Of a stretch of 64,000 nt of DNA, positions 31,618-43,500 are shown piece after piece (the stretch's first letter is position 1; each line of letters opens with the position of its first letter). The stretch covers positions 1,327,084-1,391,083 of the forward strand of contig JAHDVF020001222.1 in NCBI GenBank assembly GCA_022606425.2, in the 5' to 3' direction. A program made the translations under genes and the position numbers. The notes below the pieces were generated by a model. It searched no databases. It saw only the letters and a list, made by a program, of their open reading frames with translations, and was not told the DNA's origin. The DNA is from Lepidostoma basale (lineage: Eukaryota; Arthropoda; Insecta; Trichoptera; Lepidostomatidae).

Positions 31618-33857
31618 TTCTTAATTTCTGCAATCATAATAAGACACAGTGATAATTCTGGAAGAAATTAACAGTTCAAACGAGGATTATAATTTATACA
31701 TATTTATTACGCGTTGAAAAACAAACGAACGTAATGAATTCTTAATTCAAATAATTTCGCACGGTAAATTTTGGTGCACTAAAACATAGTTTCTTAACCA
31801 GTGGTCCACGGACGGTTTTTGAAGGTTTGAAGGGTTTTGGATGGTCGGTTATATCAGCAAACCGTGTTTTTGTCCGTTGTATTTAATTATTCGTTTTGAC
31901 TAATAAAAAATGAATTATTTAAATATTTGTCATTTTATTCCAATGTTGATGGTCCGCAAAATATTTTAGCCAAAATTGTTTAGTGTAATGGCCCCTTCGA
32001 TTTGCATTATATAAATTCTTTCCCCCACCCTAATTTCTCTAAAATCAATATAAGGACACATTGTTTGGCGACTAGGTTCAGTTTGAAAATGCCCTCGCAA
32101 GGCGAAACAAATTTGTAACTGATATTTGTATAAGAGATTATATGAATAAAAAACAAAGTAAAACCATTAAACATTCACGTTTATTATTATAATTAAGAAA
32201 CTATGTTCTAGAATACTTTTGAAATAGATATCTACTGCTCTGTGGCTACTTTCATTCAGTGTTTTAAAAAAGGCGTCGGATCTCACTTCTTGAAGATTTT
32301 TACCAAAGGAAATCGTATTTAAATACCATTTATGTTAAAATTATAGCTATTTTTCCTATGCTATAAAGAAATAAATAAATAAAACATATTTTTAGACAAG
32401 TCGAATCTTAAATACGAATGGGTGTATACCGCAAAAAAATGCTTTCGTTTTCATATTGGCAATCCGCCATTTTTTTATAATGAATGTACATTTTAATAAT
32501 GTTTTAATTATTCTTCTAAACATATTCCACCACTTTTTAGTCGTACGACCCTGGATAATTACGTACCGACTTAAACGTGAATATACTCGTAAAGTGCACA
32601 GTTCTGGAGTTTATAAGCATTATTGACGTCAGTCAGTTCAGAAATAGGTTTCTGTTCCGTGATCTATTTGAAACCGCCATTAAAAACATGACATAATAAT
32701 TTCATAAGTATACCCGTGTAGTAAAATTTTAATTAAATTAGTTAAAGCAAATATAATTTACATTATAATTCAAATGCTAGTAGGTACGCAAAGACGGGTA
32801 TACAAGTTCTAGATATTGGTGACTTTGCAATCACATTTCGAATGCGTTTTATCCTCTCTCAGGTACTGTTGCGTCTACAAATGATTTATTATTCAATTTC
32901 TTTCCGAACACCGAACGATACTGGCATCTGTGAACCATTTGTCACAAATGTTTGAAGTTTTTAGCAACGTAGCTATAATACCGACGGACTAATTCACATT
33001 TTAAATATTCCGTGACGTCATAACTATACTGTTGCTTGTCAACCTTTTAATGTCAGACTGCGATTTATGTGTAATTTAACAATAAAAATAAAGTTTTTGT
33101 ACTTCTAATTAATCTTGACATAATCCCAATTGGGTTAAATAAATCAATGATCTGTTCTGTTAGACCGATGTTTAAATATGAAAAAGCATTTATTTTCCCC
33201 TCTAGATCGCTTAATATAGATTTTTTTGTGGTAGTTCCAAGGTAAAAATGTATTGTAATTTTATATTCTATGATTTGAAATTGAAGTCTTATTATTTTTA
33301 TAAGTCAAAAAAACTTAATACCGGACATAAATTACCCACAATTATGTACTTACGATTGTCCAAAATCACTTGCAACCAATTATTAGTTTACATCGATGTC
33401 AACACCAATGAGCTTTTAGTATTTTATTACAAATTAATTCAAATTTAACGAACGAAGATAGGTGTGAGGCGTGATGTTAGTTAGTAATTTTTTTTTAATG
33501 TAATTTAATGAAGAGTTTTACCATGAATTTTCAGTATAACTTTAAATTTCTCACCTTCTGTATTTTCGTTCGTATTATTTAAGTTTTGCTTGGCATTTAT
33601 ATTTTATTATTTTTTTGTTATCAGCACTTTATTTTAATTCACTTGAATCAGTACTAAAAAATATCCCACCAGTCAACAAAAATAACTGAATTTAAATTAC
33701 CAGCGATGTTTTCATTAAAAAATATACGTTTGTAGCTGATCACGCATTTTTTCTTCTAGATATTTGATTGAATTGAAAATGTTAAATAGATGATTTTGTT
33801 TATAAAAAAAATATACGAATATCGCTTATGATATAATACCCAATAGATCAAATTGAC
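31618..33857. other. Intergenic with a hAT-like MITE
   Basis: The sequence 31786-32206 begins CATAGTTTCTTAACCAGTGG and ends with the complement TTAAGAAACTATG, a 13-bp inverted repeat of hAT style, but no 8-bp duplication is clear. It includes a family C hammerhead-like scrap at 32080-32115 (GCCCTCGCAAGGCGAAAC). The remainder is AT-rich with no gene. Confidence 0.45.
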
Positions 33858-34050
33858 GACCTTCGTGGCAGAGTGGTTACGAGCTCTGACTTCCATGTTG
33901 AAGGTCCTGGGTTCGATTCCCGGCGATGGCAGTGTGATTGTTACACTGTCTTTGGTCTGGTGTAGAATTCACGTGACAATAAAATGGCGATAGATTGGCT
34001 ACCTATCACATGTCACGAGAATCAATATAATAGCTAAAAAATAAAAATTG
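33858..34050 (+). repeat. tRNA-derived SINE
   Basis: GACCTTCGTGGCAGAGTGG (box A), then GGGTTCGATTCCCGG (box B), then a non-tRNA body (CAGTGTGATTGTTACACTGT, GGTCTGGTGTAGAATTCACG, CCTATCACATGTCACGAGAA). Four further copies lie in the window. A run of about 19 A at 34090 lies shortly downstream. Confidence 0.85.
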
Positions 34051-34599
34051 TACACAGTAATTGGGTCCAAACGACCTGTTGTGTACATAAAAAAAAAAAA
34101 AAAAAAAATTAGAAATGTTTGGTGTCATGGAAGGTGTCGGAAAAAATATGTGTGTGGATGACACGCTGTATGCTAATAGATTATAGATACCACAATAACA
34201 TAATATGTTAGGCGTTCCATTATATCTACGCATCCATACCAGTAACTAGCATGATTGTTAACTGGTTTTACAGTTTTTAGTGCAAATTAAAATGTGTTTT
34301 TTCTAATCCAGTATCAAATAAATAAAAGGATAATCGAGATGGTCAGGGCAAATAGAATAAAGTTATCGCAATAACATGGTGAAGTAAGTAAGAAGAACAA
34401 TGTTAATGTAGCAATTGAACAAAGCCGATAAAAACATGACATGATTATAGGAAACAATTCTTAGACTGTGGCGTCAAGTCAAATGACGTTCGTGGCATGA
34501 AGCATGAATGTGGAGGAATTTTATAAATCAATCAGAATAGAAAAGTAAATGGCCTATATGTCTTTGAAAATTACATTTTATTATTACTATTTTGTAAAA

Positions 34600-34828
34600 A
34601 CGTTATTTACATCATTACAGCGCTAGCCAAATCGGTGTAAAGCGTAAAGCTATCATATTGATTCTTATGACATGTGATAGGTAGCTAATCTATCGCCATT
34701 TTGTCGTCACACGAACTCCTTATCAGATCAATTGACAGTGTGACAAACATACTGCCATCGTCGGGAATCGAACCCGGGACCTTCGGTGTGGTAATCATAG
34801 AACTTACCCTTCGGCCACGAAGGTCGTC
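34600..34828 (-). repeat. tRNA-derived SINE, minus strand
   Basis: Complement of the same SINE: box B as GGAATCGAACCCGGGACC, box A region as GGCCACGAAGGTCGTC at the right end, the body with ACATGTGATAGGTAGCTAAT, and the 3' end with AGCGCTAGCCAAATCGGTGT. It lies 550 bp from the plus-strand copy, making an inverted pair. Confidence 0.85.
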
Positions 34829-35377
34829 AGTATGACCACATAAATAGTATATCTAATTTAATAAACTCTACAGTCGTCTAGAAACAACTAGATGAATTCT
34901 TGAAAGAATATCATTTTTACATTTAATTCAATTTGTACTTTTAGTCTAATAAAGAAGTTTAACTGATTTTGCATTAAATTGGTTAGTGCTAAAAATACAA
35001 AATTTACTTACTAACTTGAGAACCAATCAAATATATAATTGGATATAATTCCTCTTTGGACGCTGACTCAAAATCCTTTGCATTTGTTTTATGTTGGGAT
35101 TTTCAACACTAAAACGGTTAGATGTTAAGTCTTCGAACACAACTAACCGATAATATATTAGATTTATTCACTAGATGGTTTACACATATTTAAATTCCAA
35201 AACCGTAATCGCTCACATGCTCTCTGATATACTTCACACACCAAAAGTTTAGGCCGAAATACCAAATGAACGAGATAAAGTCTGTGCTTCCAGTCGAGCG
35301 CTCTGTTTATGATAAACAAACGCCAACTTCCCGGCTTCAAGATTAGCATAGCTTGCGTTCCAGGAATGTCAAACTGT

Positions 35378-35977
35378 GAGACCAATGCCGTCTCAAATTA
35401 TCAAGTCGTAATGTTAAGTTTATGACTCTGGGTCCATCGATCTGACAGCTGTCAAATTTCAAACGATTTTGGTAAAAATATCGCGAATTTTTTAAACTAT
35501 TAATTAACATAAACATTTATAACAATATTATTGCATAATGTATTATTAGTATTACGAATTTTGAGGTTTATTTATTATAAATTTTGAAGTTAATATATTA
35601 TGAGTATTGAGGTTACATCGAAAGATTATTTTGAACATTAAACTTACCAAAGTTGTATTCAAACTATATTATACAATTCAACGTGCGTTCAATAGATTAC
35701 TAGTACTTTTATAAAGTTAACACACTGAAGAAAATGCATATAAATATTTTACAAATGGTCCGTCACGAGGAAAGAGGTTAGACAGAGTAAAATTGACATA
35801 CCGGCACTGCGGAAACAAATGTATTATATTCAAATGTTTGTTACACTATACAAGGAGTAATAATACGAGCGTAGTCGTATTTTACATTTATTTCACATTT
35901 ATAATCGAAATAAAATACGAGATCACGGCACGAGACATACTAATGGCCCAGAAAAGCTCCATGTTGCAAATAACTTC
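35378..35977. repeat. 600-bp dispersed repeat, copy 1
   Basis: Collinear with 55968-56545 over nearly its full length, with few gaps. Shared words include CTGGGTCCATCGATCTGACA, GAAGAAAATGCATATAAATA and ACGAGATCACGGCACGAGAC. It codes for nothing recognisable and lacks clear terminal repeats. Copy 2 lies in intron 7 of transporter B, so it is probably a mobile repeat rather than part of the gene duplication. Confidence 0.75.
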
Positions 35978-36089
35978 AAAATTATAATTTCTTTGATATA
36001 TCAAAAAAAATAATTAAATTGACATAGGAACAAATACACATAAGGGTTCGAAAAATCACGAAAATTTTACATTTGATATATTGTAACAC

Positions 36090-36125
36090 CTGATGATGTC
36101 AACATAGGTCGACGGAACAGTTGTC
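36090..36125 (+). other. Hammerhead-like motif, family B, second copy
   Basis: CTGATGA (36090-36096), a weak stem GTC/GAC, GGAAC for GAAAC (36114-36118), AGTT, then GTC (36123-36125). The upstream flank TTGTAACAC is shared with the copy at 22059. Confidence 0.5.
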
Positions 36126-36571
36126 GCGTAAAATAAAATACAATTGTGATATAATACATAAAACAAGGTCATTTAATTTAACAGTTTAAAATGTTTTTTT
36201 TTCTACGCGGAACATTCATAATTTCAAATCAAAGACTACTCATTTGATTCCAAATTTAAACTGTTACCGTAAGGAGTGTTTCCCATTGACATACCAATCA
36301 AAACTATAAAAAAAATGTATCTTTAATTTTTATTTTTATAGAATTTATCATCACATTATTAACTAAGTCTTATTATACATTTTCATAATACCTTATTACT
36401 GAAATGTGCATAATTTGATACAAATAACTAAAGTATATGTTACTTCTACGAGCCACAGGTTTGGGAAGCTGTGGGTTCAGGAGAACATGTGCATGTTTTA
36501 TGTATACCTACACATTCAGCCACCAGTGGCTGCCAAAGTTTAGTTTTTGTCGGTTGCATATTTTAACTAAC

Positions 36572-36680
36572 TAAGCATCACGCCGTCTCTCCGAAAGGGT
36601 AGGCAGAAAGAATGGACTGTCACACTTTTACTGATGCGGCACTCCATCCCTCTCTTTTCGCTCCGCGGGAGACGCTTTTA
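36572..36680 (-). mobile_element. LINE 3'-tail fragment
   Basis: CATCACGCCGTCTCTCCGAA, then GGGTAGGCAGAAAGAATGGA, is the complement of the 3' tail shared with the LINE copies ending near 6060 and 46730. Other tail-only copies are at 48717-48850 and 50432-50560. Confidence 0.6.
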
Positions 36681-37575
36681 TATTATATTAATAATCTTGT
36701 ACTTACTTTCATACGAAAAAAAAGCTTAATAAATATAAAATTCAAACAAAAGGTATCATTTTTCATATCCATACGTTATAATTGAAGACAAAAAAACATT
36801 TGAAGACTACAGGGGGAAAACAAGAAATGTCAGTATAAGGTTAATTTGAATAAATTGAGAATAAAGCTAATCAAAGTCTATATATTTCTTAGCAATTAGC
36901 AATCGATTATCTGGCCATAGTCGATGACACAGATGATTTTTGAATATGAAAATTTTACTGTGGATAGATACGTACAAATGCCATTAGATGGCATTATTAC
37001 ATTTATTTTGAATTTTAACTGACATTCCTTGTTTTTCCCCTGTAGTCTTCATTTCACGTTTTTTTGTTATATGGTGTACAATTTTTTCTATATTCGCCTT
37101 GATGCAATTGATATTTCCTTATATATGAATAATTATTTAAAAAAAATATATTTCCACGACACTTTTGAATTGATTGAAAAAATAAAAACAAAAAAAAACA
37201 TTTTTTATTGTAAAATAGCGTTTTACTAAAAGTTATATCAGAAAATACAATTGTACCAAGAACATTTGCATATATTATATAACTAAAATTTATATAACGC
37301 ACACTTTTTCATTTATTTCATAAAACACTTACGAGTAGGTATCTACTTAACACAGTCATAAAACTACAGCCCTATTTGGTTTGGCGGCCATTTTGATTTG
37401 GCTGTCATCTGTCAGTCGTGGAGCGACTAGTCTCACATTATTACATTTAGAAATATTATAGTTTTATTTTATTTACATAAGCAACACTGTGAAAAAATGT
37501 TAGTAATTTATTATACTATAGTGTTTGAATGCAATAGCTTTTAATAAAAAATAAATTTTCTGTTTGAATTGCATA

Positions 37576-40500
37576 TTATGCTTTAATGTCTTGAAGTGGT
37601 GTCCCTTCACTTTCTATAGGCTTCTCGCCCTTCTTCCTCTTCAATTTTACTAGAATTTCTTCCAAGGACTTGCCTTTGGTCTCTGGAACGTAGAAATACA
37701 CAAATACTATGCCGATGTAGCTCACAGACGCGAACATCCAGAAGACTGTGTGGATTCCGATTTTATCAACCATTCCTTGATACGCTTTGGCAACACTAAA
37801 CGCCATGCTCGCACCGAATATTGAAAAGAACGATGACGCCGCGCTTTTAACATTTGTAGGGAATAATTCAGACTGCAAAACGTACGGCAGATTAGCAATT
37901 CCGATGGAAAACATGACCGTGAATCCAATTATTCCAGTGACTGGGAGCCAGGAGACGGAGGCCATGGTGTCGTGGTCTGCCACGATAACGTTTTGCATGT
38001 AAAAGTAAATCCCCACGGCCGTCAATGATATTCCGGTTCCCACAGATGAAATGAACAGCAATGGTTTCCTACCCATTTTATCAACCAAAAGAGTCGCAAC
38101 AAATCCTGAAATTAAATTGTATTATAACATTTTAAATAGTATTATGGACCACGAATGAATGCTTACCCAGTTTAACTGCGATAACACCATTTATTTTAGA
38201 GTTAAAGTATTTGTAAAAAGAGTTAAATTAAAAAAATAATAATAATGAATACCCGGAGAAGATTTGTAATACGATATACAGGTACTAAAACTTCTAAACG
38301 GATGTTTATTAAACAGCTAATACGAATGAAAACGTTTTGTTTTTTGTAGAAGTTTTATTATATTTTGTGGGAATGACACATTTCGCCTTGCTAATGCTTT
38401 ATCAAAATTAAAACAACAACATTTTGAATGCATACAAATTCTTGTAGACAAAAACTGGATTTCACCCATTGCGGATAAATTATTTTTATTTTATAAGGAT
38501 TAATTGTATCTCAATAGAGACAAAAATGTAAATTGTTTTCTAAAAATGTAAAGTAAAATGTAAAGATAGGCGTGGAATCCTACCATATATACAAGTTCCA
38601 AAAAATTGTCAGCCGTGGTGGTCGTAAGAAGGGCGGAATGGGGAATGTTGTTGAACATAAAGCGATCGCTCAACCCAACCAATGACAGGTCCTAGGTCCT
38701 GTAAGCGCCTTGGCCACCACCTTCTGTTCCCAGAAAACAATCTTCGTCTCTATTGAGATACAATTAATCCTTATAAAATAACAATAATAAAACTTCTAGA
38801 AAACGGACGTTTTCATTTGAATGAATTATTTAATATAAAATTGTACATCATTGTTCATGAAACAATAAATAATAGACGTTTATTAATATTAAATACACAA
38901 TATAGGCTTGAACATCACTGTACAAGAATTAATATAAATATTTCCCAATCTAAATACACTCGATGAATCTTTTATACATTTGGTTTATGTAATTAGAAGA
39001 TTTCAGAAAATATAAATAGTGTCTTAATCTTGGATGTTAATGTACTATGAATCGTTCTCCCGATGATGAAGGTGTTAAGCCTTCGAAACATATCGAGAAA
39101 AATAAAATCAAAAGTGGAAAAAACAGTGTTTTAATTCATAAAAATTCGTCATTATGGAATTCCACAGTGTTAACGCCTAAGTTTATCTAAAAATACTATA
39201 CATAGTTACACCTACCCGCAATGAGTTGGACGAAGCCATAAATAATACTTGCAGTGGCTCCTGACATTTCCATACTAGTCTGCCTGAATATCGTCTCCAA
39301 GTATGCCTGAATAGCCAATGATCCCGTCATTTGCTGCATCATTTTAAGTCCTAGAATAATAAAATTATACTTTGTATGAACCACTTACGAAGCAGTGGAT
39401 CGATGGACCAGACGCACCTTGGAGTGGCGGCCGAGAACCAACCACAGAAATCCGGGCATACCACAAGCAAGGTGGTCTAATGACATTAAAATGACAGGAG
39501 GTCAATGGAACAGAGTGGCGAGGGATACATAGTCATGAAAGTCAGGAAAGGAGGCCTATGTCCAATGCTGAACGACTAATGGCTGATGATGATGATGGCG
39601 AACCACTTAATTTATGAAATCATTTTCAAACATACACTTCTTTTTTAATCTACCAACCAGTATACCCATCAAAGCTTTGTCAGGGTATAAAACAATATTT
39701 TGGTATTAATTGTATCTCAATAGAGACGAAGATGTTAATTATGTTGGAAACAGAATATGGTAGTCGAGGCGTTTACAGGACTTATGACCTGTTATTGGTC
39801 GGGTTAAGCGATCGCTTTATGTAATACAACATTCCCCATTCCGCCCTTCTTACGCCCACCTCGTCTGACAATTATTTTTTAAAGATATATATGCTACTAT
39901 GTTGAGGAACATTTCACATATTTTAGTTCAATCTACACTAGATTAAGATTGTATACGAGTACATAAACTCAATCTATTAAGATTGTATACATTCAAAAAC
40001 CAAAAAAAAATATTTTGCTAGTTTAAAAACTTCTATTACTACTTCTCGGCGCTACATCCCGGTGTGGGACTTGGCCTCCTCCACAACGGTCCTCCTCTGA
40101 CTTCTGTCCTTGTCATCTTTCTCCATTCCCCAGCTCCTTCCATTTTCTCCCAATCTTTTTCCACGCAATCCACCCATCTTTTCCTCGGTCTAGCTCTTGG
40201 TCTCTTTTCGCGGGGCACCAATCTGGATATAATTTCTGGTGTTCTGCTTCTGGCATTCTTTCTACATGGCCATCCCACCATAGGTGTTGAGACTTACAGA
40301 ATTTCACTACTGTTTCCTGGTTAATCAGTACTTCAAGATCAAGATTTTTTTTAAAGTTAAAAAAACAACTGTTTTAATTTATTTACCTAAAAAATATACT
40401 CGTATAATGTGAATGTATCACAATTTTAAAAAAAACGATGAAGAGACAGATGGGAATGTCCTTAAGGCTCTAAACGTAGTACATTATTTATCACAGGACG

Positions 40501-43500
40501 ATATAAATAAATAATAACAAATTACATACAATAGTTAATCTTATGTTATGTTATATTGAGAGAGGCACTACGTAAAAATTCTGCTGAATTTACTATGATT
40601 TAAATTTCATGCAAAGAATTTATAAGACATGCGTGCGATCTATCGTTATTATTATTATTATTTTGTTGAATCGCTCTTTACATCATCACAGTGTGCGCCA
40701 AATCGTTCTAAAGGGTATAGTTCAATCGCCATTTCATTATTACGTCAATTTTACACTAGACCAAAGACAGTGTAGGGGAGATGTAGGCAATGGGAGTCAG
40801 TTGGCAATGGTAGTCACCCCTTTAATTCGAAAACAACACGCGTGATGGCGGTTTCAGTGACGTCATACGCTAGCTGTTTGCCGGTAACGCCCGCGGTAGG
40901 CAGCTTACTCAGTTCGCATCACGTGCTAGAGAGTGGTAGACGTAACAAGTTTTCGGGCCCTTCTGATCTAATTTTTCGAGTGGACAAATCCGAAGGTAAG
41001 GATCAAACTACTGAGTGTTTCTTTTTGCGCTTGTGATATGTAATGACTAAAGCGTTTTAGATCGTGATTTCAAACTCATTTTACCACTATCACTTTTACT
41101 TTTATGTCAAGGTAGGTTTTTTCTCTTTTTTACCGTTGTAGGCAATCGGAGTCAGGTGACCCTTACATTTCCTGTCTTCGATAAAATAATCTTATTTTGG
41201 TTTGTAGATACCGAACGTTCGTCCTAGAAAGACAAACAAGGCTAACTGGTCTATTGCTAACCTGAAAAAGGCCGTGGAGCTCATCGATGAACAAGGTTTT
41301 TCAATAAGAAAAGTCGCGAAAACAATGAATATCCCATTTTCGAGTCTTCAGAAGAGGTACGCGAAAAACATAGATAAAGAAGAAAATTCTGCAGGAATCG
41401 AACAATACTTCAGCGTCAGATATGAACACTGATGACTTGTACCAGGACGACAAAGACGATGATGCAGAAAATTTTGACAACCAATGTCTTGTATGCGCCA
41501 AATTCGGGCGAGATAATGAGATGTGGTTCCAGTTCATTTCTTGTGGGCTTTGGGCTCATTCAGATTGCACTGGGTGGGACTCAGCTTGCAATTATATGTG
41601 CGATTTGTGTTGACCACCATTGCCAACATGCTGATCACCATTGCCAACCGATGTGGGCAATGGTGGTCAAACCAGTTTTTTTTTTAAATGATTATTGTTC
41701 CAAAAGCAAACAGTCAAAGTGATTAAAGGTGATCTCAATTAATAGTATAATAACTAAAGTTTATAATAAGGCTTAAGCAATAAATAGATAACTAATAGTT
41801 TGGTTTATTTTTCAATTCTCGCTTAAGTGACTCCCATTACCTACATCTCCCCTAACAATCACACTGTCATTGCCAGTAATTGAACCCCGGACCTTCTGTG
41901 TGGCAGTCATAGCACTTGCCACTCGACCACGAAGGTCGCCGCCATCTGTCATGTTTTATTGAGAGATGCGGCACGTAAAAGTTCTGCAGAATTTATTATG
42001 GTTTAAATTTCAAGGTCAGAATTTATAAGATATGCGTGCGACCTATCATGACGTATGGTGTACAAACCAAAGGGCTTCTAAGAACATCTGAGATGAAGGT
42101 CCCAAGATCTATTACTGGAAAAACTCTACGAGATCGTGTCCGAAATAAGAAAATCATGTGAAATAAAGAAGTAGACCCAGAAGAAGATACTGGGGAGACC
42201 ATGTAGCCATTATGAATAGTGACAGACTCACATACTCGTATATAGCAGCTAACGAAATTCCCTATGGACACAATCCACCTGAAAGATCACCTAAGTGATG
42301 GAAGAACAGTTGGATCTCATCATCTCAGGCGACATAATTTTTGTATCATCAGCTTTTTCAAAATAAAACGAACTAGAAGATGAAAATGTTTTTTAAAAAG
42401 GATTTCCAATATAATTAATGGGTAGTCCAAAAATTATCACATAAGTAAAAACTCATTTTTGAATAAGAAAGTATTGTCATCATTAAAATTAATAAAAATA
42501 CATAATATTTTTTAGATTCAAGTCACTCACCAATCATGGCTACAACTCCTTTTCTGTATTCCTTCTTGAATAGTTCTACAAAACTAGTTTTTTTCTCATT
42601 ATCTTTCTGTACTTGAGCCCTCATTTCCCTGAGGTTACTTTCAATAGACTACAACAGATAAATCAAATTTCTATAATTAGTCTTCGCCGTTCCCCCCGAA
42701 ATATGTGTTTGCTAAATATTTTTACATTATTTTATACATTATGTTTTCTTAAGTTATTTGAAATCGATGATATCGACAATGAAGTACCCAGAAATTGTTA
42801 TTTAAATTGTAAGACTATCCTTAATTACTATGCCAAAAATGAATATGGTTGAATCAGTCCACCTCAGAAGTGCGTCACGATTTTTAAAGTGAATATTTAA
42901 AGTGAAATATTTGACAAAGAGTGTGTCTCAAATTTTGTGTTTCCAACAGAATTCCGAAATGAAATTCTTTTGGAATAGAATGTTAGAAAAGGCTTATGAT
43001 GAATAAATTTTATCAAAAACTCTAGCCTACGATTGGTACAAAGCATTTAAAGACTACAGGCGGCCCTCGACTTTTGAACGTTCGACTTTCGCACATTTTT
43101 CGACCGTCGTTTTTTGTTCGAAAGACGATCGCTCACTTGTGTCTCACAAGCAATTGCTATCATCTTCATTTGTACGTTTGAAACAAGTTCAGTCTTGCTT
43201 TGCAGTACGGACTAACACTACGCGTTTTGCCGGTTAATCTGTTTGTATACAGTACATACGTGTTTATATAATATTTCTCCCTTACATTAGATTAGATGAT
43301 CCGCGATCATCTAAACCCTGAAGTAAACCCCGAATGAAGTAAACCTGGACGTCAACAACCAAGATGTTGATAAATTATCCGAATCGCATTCATAGCCTTC
43401 GTCAAATGAATACCTTATTGAACAACAAGAAGCAAATAAAATAGAACATGAAGGCGAAGAAGAGGTTGAAATCGTAAAGACTTTGACAATAAAAAATATG

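Noticed and set aside
33858..33935. A functional tRNA gene, because box A and box B are good
   Set aside because: The acceptor and anticodon arms do not pair, and the same sequence with a fixed non-tRNA body recurs five times, as for a SINE.
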